DNA of 12,319 nt from Verrucomicrobiota bacterium (GCA_003219995.1 QHRC01000068.1:1-12319); one strand, 5' to 3'. Positions 1 to 8,034 are shown, counted from the first letter of the stretch. Translations and numbers: made by a program. The notes: generated by a model from the sequence alone, not told the origin.

Positions 1-1024
1 GCTGTCGTGCACCTGCGAAATCGCGCTCGCGATCACCATGTTTCCGGCCGTCTCACGAGTGATGTTGAGCGCCTGCAAAATCGGCACGCCGCTCGTGACC
101 AGCGTTCCGAGTGTGCGCGAAAAACGCGAGATCGCCGTCTTACGGATGACATCGCCAATGAGCGGCAGACGCAATTGGAAACGATCAATGGCCGATCTTC
201 CCAGGCGCGTGCGGGCGATCAATTTGTAAACTGCGACCGCGGCAATGATCGAGCCGAGCAGAATAAAGCCGTGGTTTTTCACGAAGCTGCTCACGCCGAT
301 GACGAAGAGGGTGATCGTCGGCAGCGGTTTGTCGCCGAGCATGTCGTGAAAGATCGCTTCGAATTTCGGCACGATAAAGACGAGCAGAAATCCCATGATC
401 GCGACCGCCATCGTCATGACGATGAGCGGATAAACCATCGCTGATCGGATAGACCATCGCGGCGACGACTTTGTTTTTGATCTTTTGCGCCTTCTCCTGA
501 AATTCCGCGAGTCGTCCCAGGACAAGCTCGAGCACGCCGCCGACTTCGCCTGCTTTCACCATGTTGACGTAAAGATTGTTAAAAATGAGAGGATGCCGGC
601 CGAGCGTTTCCGAAAACGTGCCGCCGCCTTGCACGCCTTCGGCTAGTTTGTCGATCGTCCTTTTTAAAACCGCGTCGCGCTCTTGTTTGGCCAGGACATT
701 GAGACCGCGCAGGAGAGGCAGGCCGGCGTCAATCAAGGTCGCGAGCTGACGCGTAAAAATCATCAACGTTTTCGGTTTAATTTTTTGGCGCTGGAAGAGA
801 ACGATGTTTTTTCGCTGGCGCGGTTTCGCGGCGCGAATGGCTTTGGCTGTCGCACGCGCGACTTTCCCATCCGGGCCGCTGGCCCTGCCCTCTTCGTAAA
901 CGCTTGTCGGAAAATAACCGGCCTGGCGCAATCGACCGATCGCCTCATTGCTCGAATGCGCTTCCACTAGCCCAGTCGACTCCTGGCCGCGGGCGTCGAG
1001 AGCTACGTAAGTGAAACGAGGCAT
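1..1024 (-). CDS. pilC: PilC/GspF inner-membrane platform protein, frameshifted and cut by the window edge
   Basis: This is the polytopic inner-membrane platform protein of type IV pili and type II secretion, which sits above the cytoplasmic ATPase. The product begins MPRFTYVALDARG, typical of the GspF/PilC N-terminus, and continues through the first T2SSF domain (RQLATLIDAGLPLLRGL, then VKAGEVGGVLELVLGRLAEF) to VVAAMVYP. There the frame breaks at a 19-bp near-duplication (423-460); read uncorrected, it stops at 185. In the other frame the protein resumes as VMTMAVAIMGFLLVFIVPKF (first membrane segment), then a second membrane segment near 230-280 and the second domain (SRFSRTLGTLVTSGVPILQA) to position 1. 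Removing either repeat copy restores one frame throughout. An ATG three codons upstream (1033) is possible, but MPRF is the usual family start. No strong SD is visible. It lies 147 bp downstream of the pilB-like gene. The family is certain; whether the break is real or an assembly error is open. Confidence 0.9.
423..460. repeat. 19-bp near-perfect tandem duplication inside pilC
   Basis: Copy 1 (423-441, tgagcggataaaccatcgc) and copy 2 (442-460, tgatcggatagaccatcgc) match at 17 of 19 positions. The unit length is not a multiple of three, so the extra copy shifts the pilC frame. Read on the minus strand, keeping only copy 1 gives MVYPLIV and keeping only copy 2 gives MVYPIIV, both good PilC sequence at that point. 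Confidence 0.9.
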
Positions 1025-1076
1025 GGCGAGCAATCTTCGGGAGAATGACCTTAACTCGGATCAAAATTCTGTCGAG

Positions 1077-1114
1077 CCGCTTCGCGCGATTTCTATCGGC
1101 GCTCTGCGAAGCGG
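1077..1114. repeat. 9-bp perfect inverted repeat between the pilB-like gene and pilC
   Basis: ccgcttcgc (1077-1085) and gcgaagcgg (1106-1114) are exact reverse complements separated by 20 bases. They lie in the 147-bp gap before pilC. Transcribed from the minus strand this could fold into a GC-rich stem, but no T-tract follows, so it is not a standard intrinsic terminator. A role in partial termination or RNA processing within the operon is only a possibility. Confidence 0.4.
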
Positions 1115-1171
1115 GGCGTTGGCTGTAAATGGTTGACCCGCGCCGCTTTGCCCTGAGCGCGACGACTACAG

Positions 1172-2854
1172 TTAGGTATATTTGAGCACTTCTTCGATGG
1201 TAGTGTCGCCCGCGAAGATGCTGCGCAATCCATCTTGTCGTAATGTTATCATCCCAAGCTCGATCGATTTTTGTTTCAGAGTCACGGTCGGTGCTCGCTC
1301 GTTAATCAATTCGCGGAGTGGGTCGGTAATTTTCAACAGTTCGTAAATTCCTTTACGGCCCTTGTACCCGGTGTGGTTGCACGCGTCGCACCCTTTCCCG
1401 TAATAAAATTGTTTTTCGCCGATGTCTTGACGGGCAAGTCCAAGCTGCGCCAACAACGCTTCGTTTGGCTGATAGGTGGTGCGGCACTGTGGACAGATGC
1501 TGCGCAACAAACGCTGGCCAAGCACGGCTTCGAGTGTGGAGGAAATCAAAAACGGCTCTACACCCATGTCGATCCAACGTGTGACCGCGCCCGGTGCATC
1601 GTTGGTGTGCAACGTGGTGAAGACGAGATGCCCGGTAAGCGATGCCTGAATGGCAATTTGCGCCGTCTCCAAATCGCGCGTCTCGCCAATCATTATGCGG
1701 TCCGGATCCTGCCGCAGGAAAGCGCGCAGCACCCGCGCAAAAGTAAGTCCGATTGCTTCGTTCACCGGCACCTGCACGATCCCCTCGAGATCATACTCGA
1801 CCGGCTCTTCCGCAGTGAGCAACTTCGAGTCGATCGTGTTGATCCTGCGCAAACAGGAGTAAAGCGTCGTCGTTTTCCCAGAACCAGTCGGTCCCGTCGC
1901 GATGAAAATGCCGTTCGGGTGCTGAATTACTTCCAGAAGATAATTGTAAATGTAATCCGGCATGCCCAGCATTTCGAGATCAAGATTAACCGTCGAGCGG
2001 TCGAGTACGCGCAGCACCAGGCTCTCCCCAAACTGAGTCGGCAAAGTCGAGACGCGAAGATCGATATGGCGTCCCGAGATATTTTTTTGAATGCGGCCAT
2101 CCTGGGGCAGACGGCGCTCCGCGATGTTCATATTCGCCATCACTTTAACGCGTGATATGACCGGCAACGCGAGATGACGCGGCGGCGGCGAGATTTCATA
2201 AAGCGCGCCATCGACTCGATAGCGAATTTTGAATTCGTTTTCGAAGGGCTCGAAATGAATGTCGCTCGCGCGGTCCTGGATCGCTTGATACAGGATAAGG
2301 TCGACAAAGCGAATAATAGGGGTGGCGTTCGCCTCGGCTTCGATGGCGGCACCGTCTCCCTCACGCAATTGCAGGAGTCCGCCGGCTTCGCCGAGCTGTT
2401 TGAGGATCTCCTCCATGCTCGACGTATCGGCGCCGTAATATTGCTTGATCCGGTCTTCGATTTGTTCGGCCGGAGCGACCACAACATCGACATCTTTGCC
2501 CAGGGCAAAGCGCAGGTCCTCCCCGGCGCGGGGATCAAGTGGATCAACCAGCGCGACGCGCAGGGCGTTTCCGCTTATTCCAATCGGAAGCGCCCGGTGC
2601 AACCGCGCCAGACCACTTGGAATCAAACGCAAAATTTCCGGGGCGATTTCCGTTTCCGACAGATCGACATATTCCGTTCCGAGCCCATCGGCGATCGTTT
2701 TATAAAAGCCCCGCTCATCAACAAAGCCGCTATCGACCATGGCTTGCGCGATTGTTTTCCCGTTTAGATCGGCTTCATTGAGCACATCGTCAGCTTGTGA
2801 CGGCTGCAGGACGTGCTGCTCGATGAAAAGCTCAGCGACTTGTTTGTTATTCAT
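1172..2854 (-). CDS. pilB: GspE/PilB-family type IV pilus or type II secretion ATPase (copy 1)
   Basis: A 560-residue hexameric AAA-like ATPase that powers pilin or pseudopilin assembly from the cytoplasmic face. Residues 1-145 resemble the MshEN/T2SSE N-terminal domain. The core holds Walker A GPTGSGKT (321-328), the Asp box EEPVEY (349-354), the Walker B region RQDPDRIMIGETRD (381-394, E391) and the His box TLHTND (414-419). Paired cysteines CPQC (454-457) and CDAC (489-492) form the zinc-binding site typical of GspE/PilB and absent from PilT, which argues for an assembly rather than a retraction ATPase. Walker B reads GETRD rather than the common GEIRD. Length is normal. The start is ATG with no visible SD. 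It follows the paralogue at 2940-4646 and precedes pilC. GspE versus PilB cannot be decided from this window. Confidence 0.93.
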   Translation of the reverse strand: MNNKQVAELFIEQHVLQPSQADDVLNEADLNGKTIAQAMVDSGFVDERGFYKTIADGLGTEYVDLSETEIAPEILRLIPSGLARLHRALPIGISGNALRVALVDPLDPRAGEDLRFALGKDVDVVVAPAEQIEDRIKQYYGADTSSMEEILKQLGEAGGLLQLREGDGAAIEAEANATPIIRFVDLILYQAIQDRASDIHFEPFENEFKIRYRVDGALYEISPPPRHLALPVISRVKVMANMNIAERRLPQDGRIQKNISGRHIDLRVSTLPTQFGESLVLRVLDRSTVNLDLEMLGMPDYIYNYLLEVIQHPNGIFIATGPTGSGKTTTLYSCLRRINTIDSKLLTAEEPVEYDLEGIVQVPVNEAIGLTFARVLRAFLRQDPDRIMIGETRDLETAQIAIQASLTGHLVFTTLHTNDAPGAVTRWIDMGVEPFLISSTLEAVLGQRLLRSICPQCRTTYQPNEALLAQLGLARQDIGEKQFYYGKGCDACNHTGYKGRKGIYELLKITDPLRELINERAPTVTLKQKSIELGMITLRQDGLRSIFAGDTTIEEVLKYT

Positions 2855-2869
2855 GTTAGGCAGTGAGTG

Positions 2870-2933
2870 ATTGAGCGAGTCAGCGAGTTAGTGATTTGCA
2901 TGTTCTATTCTCTCAATCTCTGGCTCACTCAAT
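2870..2933. repeat. Imperfect inverted repeat of GAGT-like units between the two ATPase genes
   Basis: Arm 1 (2870-2894, starting attgagcgagtcagcgag) and arm 2 (2909-2933, ending ctggctcactcaat) are complementary at 19 of 25 positions around a 14-base loop. The arms are built from degenerate GAGT/GAGC/TAGT tetramers, so the segment is also low complexity. It nearly fills the 85-bp gap, starting just after the stop of the upstream ATPase gene. In minus-strand RNA it could form a long bulged hairpin. It has no T-tract, so function as a terminator, processing site or spacer is undecided. Confidence 0.55.
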
Positions 2934-2939
2934 TGCTAG

Positions 2940-4646
2940 CTAGCTGACGTCGCCAATGGTAATCGAAATCACTTCTTCCGCTGAAGTGAGGCCGCCGAGC
3001 ACCTTGCGCACGCCGTCTTCACGGAGTGTGCGCATGCCGAGTTCGCGCGCGCGTTGGCGCAGTAGCAAGGTCAAGCTGCGCTGGTTGATCATGTGCCGGA
3101 CCTCATCGTCGATCACGAAAATCTCGAAGATGCCGGTGCGGCCTTTGTAGCCGGTCTTCCGGCATTGATCACACCCGACTGGTTTCATGACCTGTGCTTC
3201 GCGGATTTGGCCGGGTTCAATCCGCAGTGCGCGCAATTCTGTGTCGCTCAGATCGCCCGGTTCTTTACAGTGGGTGCAAAGACGCCGGACCAGCCGTTGC
3301 GCCATGATCGCACGTATGGAGGAAGCGACCAGAAACGGTTGGACGCCGATGTCGATCAAACGCGCTACGGCCGAAGGCGCATCATTTGTGTGCAGCGTGC
3401 TGAAGACGAGATGGCCAGTGAGGCTGGATGCCGTGGCGATGTTCGCGGTCTCGAGGTCGCGAATCTCGCCAATCATGATGACATTGGGCGCCTGCCGCAG
3501 GATGGAGCGTAACGCGGCCGGGAACGTCATTCCGATTTCCGGGTTCACCTGCACCTGGTTGATCCCAGTCATCTGATATTCGATCGGCTCTTCGACGGTG
3601 ATGATCTTTCGATCGGGTTTGTTGATGTAATTGAGGCAGGCGTAAAGCGTGGTTGTTTTGCCGGAACCGGTCGGGCCAGTCACGAGCAAAATCCCATCGG
3701 GAAGCTTAATCAGGCGTTCGAACGTGTCCTGGTCGTCGCTGAAGAAACCGAGCTCGGGCAAACCAAGGACCAGGCTCGATTTGTCGAGCACGCGCATGAC
3801 GACGCTCTCACCGTGATTGGTTGGGATGGTGGAGACACGAAGATCAATCGGCTTCCTTTTAATCTTGACCTGAATTCGCCCATCCTGTGGCAGTCGTTTT
3901 TCCGCGATGCTCATTGAGCCCGTCATGATTTTGAGGCGGCTGATGATGGCGGATTGTAAACGCTTCGGCGGCGCCTGCATTTCCTGAAGGACTCCGTCGA
4001 TGCGAAAACGGACGCGGAATTTTTTATCGAGCGGTTCGAGATGAATATCGCTTGCCCCCACGCGATGCGCTTCGATCAACAACATTGACACCATCCGGAT
4101 AATGGGCGCATCCGTTTCGTCGCCTTCCACCGCCGCGGCTTGCTCCAGTTCCAGGCCAAGATCGAGATCTGGGCCGAGTTTCTGCTCAAGGACATCCGCG
4201 GCTTCGTCGGCAGTGCCATAGTATTTGATGAGCGCGTCGCGGATTCTTGCCGGACTGGTGCAAACCAGTTCGATCTCGCGCTGCAAAAGAAAACTCAGGC
4301 TGTCGACTGTGTCTATATCAAGCGGATCACCCACCGCCACGATCAGTCCGGTTTCACCAAAGGCCACCGGAATGACTTTGAAACGACGCGCGTCTTCGGC
4401 GCGAATTTGCTGGATCACCGCGGGCGGAATGACCATCATGGAAATGTCGATCCAATCCATATGCGCCTGACCGGCGAGCGTGCGCGACACATCCGCCTCC
4501 GAAATGACGCCGTCCTTAATCAAAAGATCGACAACGTTGCTCTCGCCGTTCAAGCGTGACCGCGACCGCGCGGTGTCAATCTGCGGCCGTGTCACCAGTC
4601 CCGCGTCGTGCAGAAGGTCGAGGACGTAGGTTTCGTTTTTTTGCAC
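2940..4646 (-). CDS. GspE/PilB-family ATPase (copy 2), with an altered DPD motif
   Basis: A 568-residue paralogue of the next gene with the same architecture: MshEN-like N-terminus (about 1-145), Walker A GPTGSGKT (324-331), Asp box EEPIEY (352-357), Walker B GEIRD (393-397), His box TLHTND (418-423) and zinc cysteines CTHC (457-460) and CDQC (492-495). The residues before Walker B read RQAPN (384-388) where the family usually has RQDPD, although the core nucleotide-binding motifs are intact. The start is GTG (4644-4646), 13 bp after the glmS stop, with no clear SD, so the gene is probably co-transcribed with glmS. The tandem arrangement suggests the two ATPases serve the same machine, or two machines sharing PilC. 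It is not PilT, because it has the long N-terminal domain and the zinc cysteines. Confidence 0.92.
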   Translation of the reverse strand: MQKNETYVLDLLHDAGLVTRPQIDTARSRSRLNGESNVVDLLIKDGVISEADVSRTLAGQAHMDWIDISMMVIPPAVIQQIRAEDARRFKVIPVAFGETGLIVAVGDPLDIDTVDSLSFLLQREIELVCTSPARIRDALIKYYGTADEAADVLEQKLGPDLDLGLELEQAAAVEGDETDAPIIRMVSMLLIEAHRVGASDIHLEPLDKKFRVRFRIDGVLQEMQAPPKRLQSAIISRLKIMTGSMSIAEKRLPQDGRIQVKIKRKPIDLRVSTIPTNHGESVVMRVLDKSSLVLGLPELGFFSDDQDTFERLIKLPDGILLVTGPTGSGKTTTLYACLNYINKPDRKIITVEEPIEYQMTGINQVQVNPEIGMTFPAALRSILRQAPNVIMIGEIRDLETANIATASSLTGHLVFSTLHTNDAPSAVARLIDIGVQPFLVASSIRAIMAQRLVRRLCTHCKEPGDLSDTELRALRIEPGQIREAQVMKPVGCDQCRKTGYKGRTGIFEIFVIDDEVRHMINQRSLTLLLRQRARELGMRTLREDGVRKVLGGLTSAEEVISITIGDVS

Positions 4647-4659
4647 AGGATCTGAGCGG

Positions 4660-6516
4660 TTACTCGACGGTCACGCTTTTAGCGAGATTCCGCGGTTTAT
4701 CGACATCGCGACCAAGTTCGACCGCGAGATGGTAGGCAAGGAGCTGGAGCGGGATGACCGTGAGAATGGGACTGAGGCAATCAGCCACATCCGGGAGCGA
4801 AACAATTTCGTTGGCGAGCCCTTTGAGTTGCTTCGCGCCGTTGCCGCTGGTAATCGCGATGATCGGGCCTTTGCGCGCTTTGATCTGCTCGATGTTATTC
4901 AAATTTTTCGAAAACACGGCGTCATCCGGCGCGATAAAAATGGAGGGAAGATCGGGCCGCACCAGTGCGATGATGCCGTGCTTGAGCTCCGCGCTGGGGT
5001 GTCCTTCTGCGAAGAGATAAGTGATCTCTTTCATTTTCAGAGCGCCTTCGACTGCGATCGGGAAATTGAACTGGCGGCCGAAGAAAAGCATGCCGCCAAC
5101 ATCGACATATTTTTTTGCGATCGCTTTGACTTGATCGCTCAGCTTCAAAACTTCCTCGATTTGTCCCGGCAACGTTTCGAGTTCTTTAATAATGCGTGTT
5201 CCTTCCGCAGTAGAAAGATTTCTCATTCGGCCAAGAAGTAGGCCGATGAGGGTGAGGATGACGAGTTGAGATGTAAATGATTTGGTCGCTGCGACGCCGA
5301 TTTCCGGGCCGGCGTGCATGTAAACGCCGCCGTCGCTTTCGCGCGCGATCGTGCTCGCTACGTTATTACAAATGCCGAGCGTGCGATAGCCTTTACGCCG
5401 GCTTTCCCGCAGCGCGCCGAGGGTATCGGCAGTTTCGCCGCTTTGGCTGACCGCAAAAACGAGCGTGTCCGGCGTCATCGGCGTATTGCGATGGCGAAAT
5501 TCACTCGCGTATTCCACTTCGGTCGGAATGCTAGCGAGCTGTTCGATCAAATATTCCCCGACCATGGCGGCGTGCAGCGCAGTGCCGCAACCGGTGAGAA
5601 CGACGCGGCCGACATCGCGCAATTGCTCTGGTGTCATGTTCAGGCCACCGAGCTTGGCCGTGCAATCCTCCAGGCTGAGGCGGCCGCGCATCGCGTCGCG
5701 GACAGAATCGGGCTGCTCAAAGATTTCCTTGAGCATGTAGTGAGGATAATCGCCTTTCTTAATGTCCTCCGCGGTGAACTCGACTTTGCTAACCTGGTGA
5801 TCGCCCGTCTCGCCCGCCAGCGAGCTGATCTCGAACTTGTCGCGTTCGACTGCCACCACGTCGAAGTCGTTCAAGTAAACCGCGTCGCGCGTATAGGCGA
5901 CGATCGCGCTCACATCGCTGGCCAGAAAATTTTCGTCTTTGCCAACTCCGAGAACGAGCGGGCTGCCGCGTCGCGCGCCAATGATGAAATCGGGGATGTT
6001 AGCGTGAACAACCGCGATGCCGTAGGTGCCGATGACTTGTTTCAAGGCCGCGCGCACGGCATTGACCAGACGCGCCTTGGAATCTTTCCCGTCCAACTGC
6101 TGGTAAATGCTCCCGATGAGGTGAGCAAGCACCTCGGTGTCGGTTTGCGAGTGGAAATCATGGTTGCCGTCACGATTTAACTGTTCCTTGAGCGCCTGAT
6201 AATTTTCGATCACGCCGTTATGGACGAGCGCGATTTTTCCGCTGGCGTCGAAATGCGGGTGCGCGTTTTCGTCGTTCACCTTTCCATGTGTCGCCCAGCG
6301 CGTGTGGCTGATGCCAAATGAGCCCGATGCGGGTTTTTCCGCCATCAATTTCGCGAGCGCGGCGATGCGTCCGGCGCATTTGCGCGTCTCAACCCGATCA
6401 CCATCGACAATTGCGACTCCCGCTGAGTCGTAACCGCGATATTCGAGTCGACGCAAGCCGTCCAGTAAAATGGGCGCGGCCTCCGATCGCCCGACGTAGC
6501 CGACAATTCCGCACAT
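4660..6516 (-). CDS. glmS: Glutamine--fructose-6-phosphate aminotransferase (isomerizing)
   Basis: Makes glucosamine-6-phosphate from fructose-6-phosphate and glutamine, the committed step to UDP-GlcNAc for peptidoglycan and lipid A. The 618 residues are full length. The N-terminal glutaminase domain begins MCGIVGYVG, with the catalytic Cys exposed after Met removal, followed by HTRWATHG (71-78), HNG (99-101) and SQTDTEV (123-129). Two SIS sugar-phosphate domains follow, with TGCGTA (308-313), SQSGET (357-362), GPEIGVAATKSFTSQ (403-417) and AEGHPSAELKHG (503-514). The C-terminus DKPRNLAKSVTVE is the hallmark GlmS tail carrying the active-site lysine. The start is fixed because Cys must be residue 2. 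There is no SD upstream. It is the first gene of the minus-strand block and diverges from glgC across 117 bp. Confidence 0.98.
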   Translation of the reverse strand: MCGIVGYVGRSEAAPILLDGLRRLEYRGYDSAGVAIVDGDRVETRKCAGRIAALAKLMAEKPASGSFGISHTRWATHGKVNDENAHPHFDASGKIALVHNGVIENYQALKEQLNRDGNHDFHSQTDTEVLAHLIGSIYQQLDGKDSKARLVNAVRAALKQVIGTYGIAVVHANIPDFIIGARRGSPLVLGVGKDENFLASDVSAIVAYTRDAVYLNDFDVVAVERDKFEISSLAGETGDHQVSKVEFTAEDIKKGDYPHYMLKEIFEQPDSVRDAMRGRLSLEDCTAKLGGLNMTPEQLRDVGRVVLTGCGTALHAAMVGEYLIEQLASIPTEVEYASEFRHRNTPMTPDTLVFAVSQSGETADTLGALRESRRKGYRTLGICNNVASTIARESDGGVYMHAGPEIGVAATKSFTSQLVILTLIGLLLGRMRNLSTAEGTRIIKELETLPGQIEEVLKLSDQVKAIAKKYVDVGGMLFFGRQFNFPIAVEGALKMKEITYLFAEGHPSAELKHGIIALVRPDLPSIFIAPDDAVFSKNLNNIEQIKARKGPIIAITSGNGAKQLKGLANEIVSLPDVADCLSPILTVIPLQLLAYHLAVELGRDVDKPRNLAKSVTVE

Positions 6517-6633
6517 AATAAGGAGGGGAAACTAATATCTCCCCGTCACTGTAGCAACCCGCCTCAGGGGGAGGAAAGCGACCGGCACAGCAAAAAGGTT
6601 GCCGGAACGTGCAGACCCTGAGTTATTAAATGT
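6517..6633. promoter_or_regulatory. Divergent glmS/glgC intergenic region with overlapping inverted repeats
   Basis: This 117-bp gap must contain the start signals for both divergent genes, though I cannot place a convincing -35/-10 pair. Two 6-bp inverted repeats overlap and exclude each other: gcaacc (6554-6559) with ggttgc (6597-6602), and ccggca (6582-6587) with tgccgg (6600-6605). The edges carry a mirrored motif: cacataataa (6512-6521) over the glmS start, and ttattaaatgtg (6623-6634) at the glgC start. Neither start has an SD on its own strand; the aaggagg near 6520 is on the plus strand and leads to no start codon. Confidence 0.4.
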
Positions 6634-7980
6634 GTGGCAATGCAGAACTCTCCGCGGCTCGATTCATCTGCAGCGCAAGCATCGTCGTCTCCCCCCGCGC
6701 TGCCGCCCGGAACGACGCAGCGCACGCTTGCCATCGTCATGGGCGGCGGCGCCGGCACGCGTTTGTTTCCTTTGACGAAAGACCGGGCAAAACCGGCGGT
6801 CCCACTCGGGGGAAAATATCGCATTGTCGACATTCCGATCAGCAACTGCCTGAACTCAGGACTGCGCTCGATTTACGTCCTCACGCAATTCAACAGCATG
6901 TCGTTGCATCGACATATTCAGGCGAGCTATAAGTTCGATAATTTCTCCCGCAGCTTCATCGATATTCTCGCAGCGCAGCAAACGCCGGAAGGCTCGCAAT
7001 GGTATCAGGGCACGGCGGACGCGGTGCGGCAGAACATGCGCTACTTCCTCGAGCGGCCTTTCGATTATTACCTGATCCTGAGCGGCGATCAGCTTTATCG
7101 CATGGATTTTCGCGCGCTCCTCCATCAGCACATTCAATCCGGCGCCGACATCACACTCGCGACCAAACCGGTGCATCGGAATCAGGTTTCCGAATTCGGG
7201 ATCATGCAAAGCGGTGTGGATCGACGCATTGTTCGTTTTGTTGAAAAGCCGGTGGACGACGCTGTGCTTCGGGAAATGAAAATCAGCCCTGAATTGCTCC
7301 GGGCGATCGGTTCGAGCGAGGACGAAGAATTATTCCAAGCCTCGATGGGCATTTATGTTTTCAATCGCGACGTCCTGGTCAAATGCCTGGAAAATAATCT
7401 GGTCGATTTTGGCAAACACATCATTCCGAACTCGATCAAAGATCGACATGTGAGCGCGTTCATTTTTAAAGGTTACTGGGAAGATATCGGAACGATCCGC
7501 GCTTTTTATGAAGCGAATCTCGATCTTACAGACCTTGTGCCGGAATACAGTTTCTTCGACTCGGAAGCGGCGATTTATACGCATCCGCGCTTTTTGCCAG
7601 GCAGCAAAATCAACGGCGCCGCTTTGCGGCAGGCGATTATTTCGGACGGCTGCATCATTTCTGATGCTCATCTGGAACGTTGCGTCGTTGGGATCCGCAG
7701 CATTATTCAGAGCGGCGCGACCATTCGCAACAGCATCGTGATGGGAGCAGATTACTTCGAGCAAGATCGACATACAGATTCGGGGCGACCGCCCATCGGG
7801 ATCGGCCGCAACTGCGTGATTGATCGCGCTATCATCGACAAGAATGCCCGGATTGCCGACGGGGCGGTGATTACTCCGGAAGGAAAACCGGCGAATTTTG
7901 ATGCGGACAATTACTTCATCCGCGACGGCATTGTCGTCGTGCCAAAAAATGCAACCATACCAGCCGGTTTTTGGATTTGA
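6634..7980 (+). CDS. glgC: Glucose-1-phosphate adenylyltransferase (ADP-glucose pyrophosphorylase)
   Basis: Makes ADP-glucose from glucose-1-phosphate and ATP, the regulated first step of bacterial glycogen synthesis. The 448-residue product has the nucleotidyltransferase signature GGGAGTRLFPLT (37-48), the allosteric/substrate loop RAKPAVPLGGKYRIVDIP (51-68), GTADAVRQ (126-133), SGDQLYRMD (150-158), FVEKP with the glucose-1-P lysine (202-206) and YWEDIGT (271-277). A left-handed beta-helix tail of hexapeptide-like repeats follows from about residue 320. The first ~29 residues are Ser/Pro/Ala-rich and lie before the usual family start, so the true start is uncertain: GTG at 6634, ATG at 6640, or a later codon. 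No SD is visible. It stands alone on the plus strand, divergent from glmS, with no other glg gene in the window. Confidence 0.96.
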   Translation: MAMQNSPRLDSSAAQASSSPPALPPGTTQRTLAIVMGGGAGTRLFPLTKDRAKPAVPLGGKYRIVDIPISNCLNSGLRSIYVLTQFNSMSLHRHIQASYKFDNFSRSFIDILAAQQTPEGSQWYQGTADAVRQNMRYFLERPFDYYLILSGDQLYRMDFRALLHQHIQSGADITLATKPVHRNQVSEFGIMQSGVDRRIVRFVEKPVDDAVLREMKISPELLRAIGSSEDEELFQASMGIYVFNRDVLVKCLENNLVDFGKHIIPNSIKDRHVSAFIFKGYWEDIGTIRAFYEANLDLTDLVPEYSFFDSEAAIYTHPRFLPGSKINGAALRQAIISDGCIISDAHLERCVVGIRSIIQSGATIRNSIVMGADYFEQDRHTDSGRPPIGIGRNCVIDRAIIDKNARIADGAVITPEGKPANFDADNYFIRDGIVVVPKNATIPAGFWI

Positions 7981-7981
7981 A

Positions 7982-8020
7982 GAGCGGCCGGCCGGTGAGA
8001 TTGTCGATTTCTGTCCGCTC
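7982..8020. terminator. Possible hairpin between convergent glgC and lipoprotein gene
   Basis: The 54-bp convergent gap contains gagcgg (7982-7987) and ccgctc (8015-8020) as a 6-bp inverted repeat, with the self-complementary ggccggcc just inside the left arm. It could end transcription from either side, but there is no T-run on either strand, so the call rests mainly on position. Confidence 0.25.
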
Positions 8021-8034
8021 GAGCCGTGTCCCGC

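Noticed and set aside
7..444. Plus-strand 145-residue ORF rich in Arg, Asp and His
   Set aside because: It is the antisense shadow of the second half of pilC, which reads as clear PilC sequence on the minus strand in one frame.
1271..2155. Plus-strand 294-residue ORF
   Set aside because: It is antisense to the ATPase gene, whose Walker, His-box and zinc motifs are all in the minus frame.
5314..6180. Plus-strand 288-residue ORF
   Set aside because: It lies entirely opposite glmS, has no recognisable domains and has shadow-type composition. glmS is certain on the other strand.
6517..6633. glmS ribozyme upstream of glmS
   Set aside because: The gap is too short and lacks the nested pseudoknot layout of the Firmicutes glmS ribozyme; I see no matching core.
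6630..6932. Plus-strand ORF starting ATG at 6630 in another frame from glgC
   Set aside because: It overlaps the glgC N-terminal domain in the wrong frame and carries no conserved motif.
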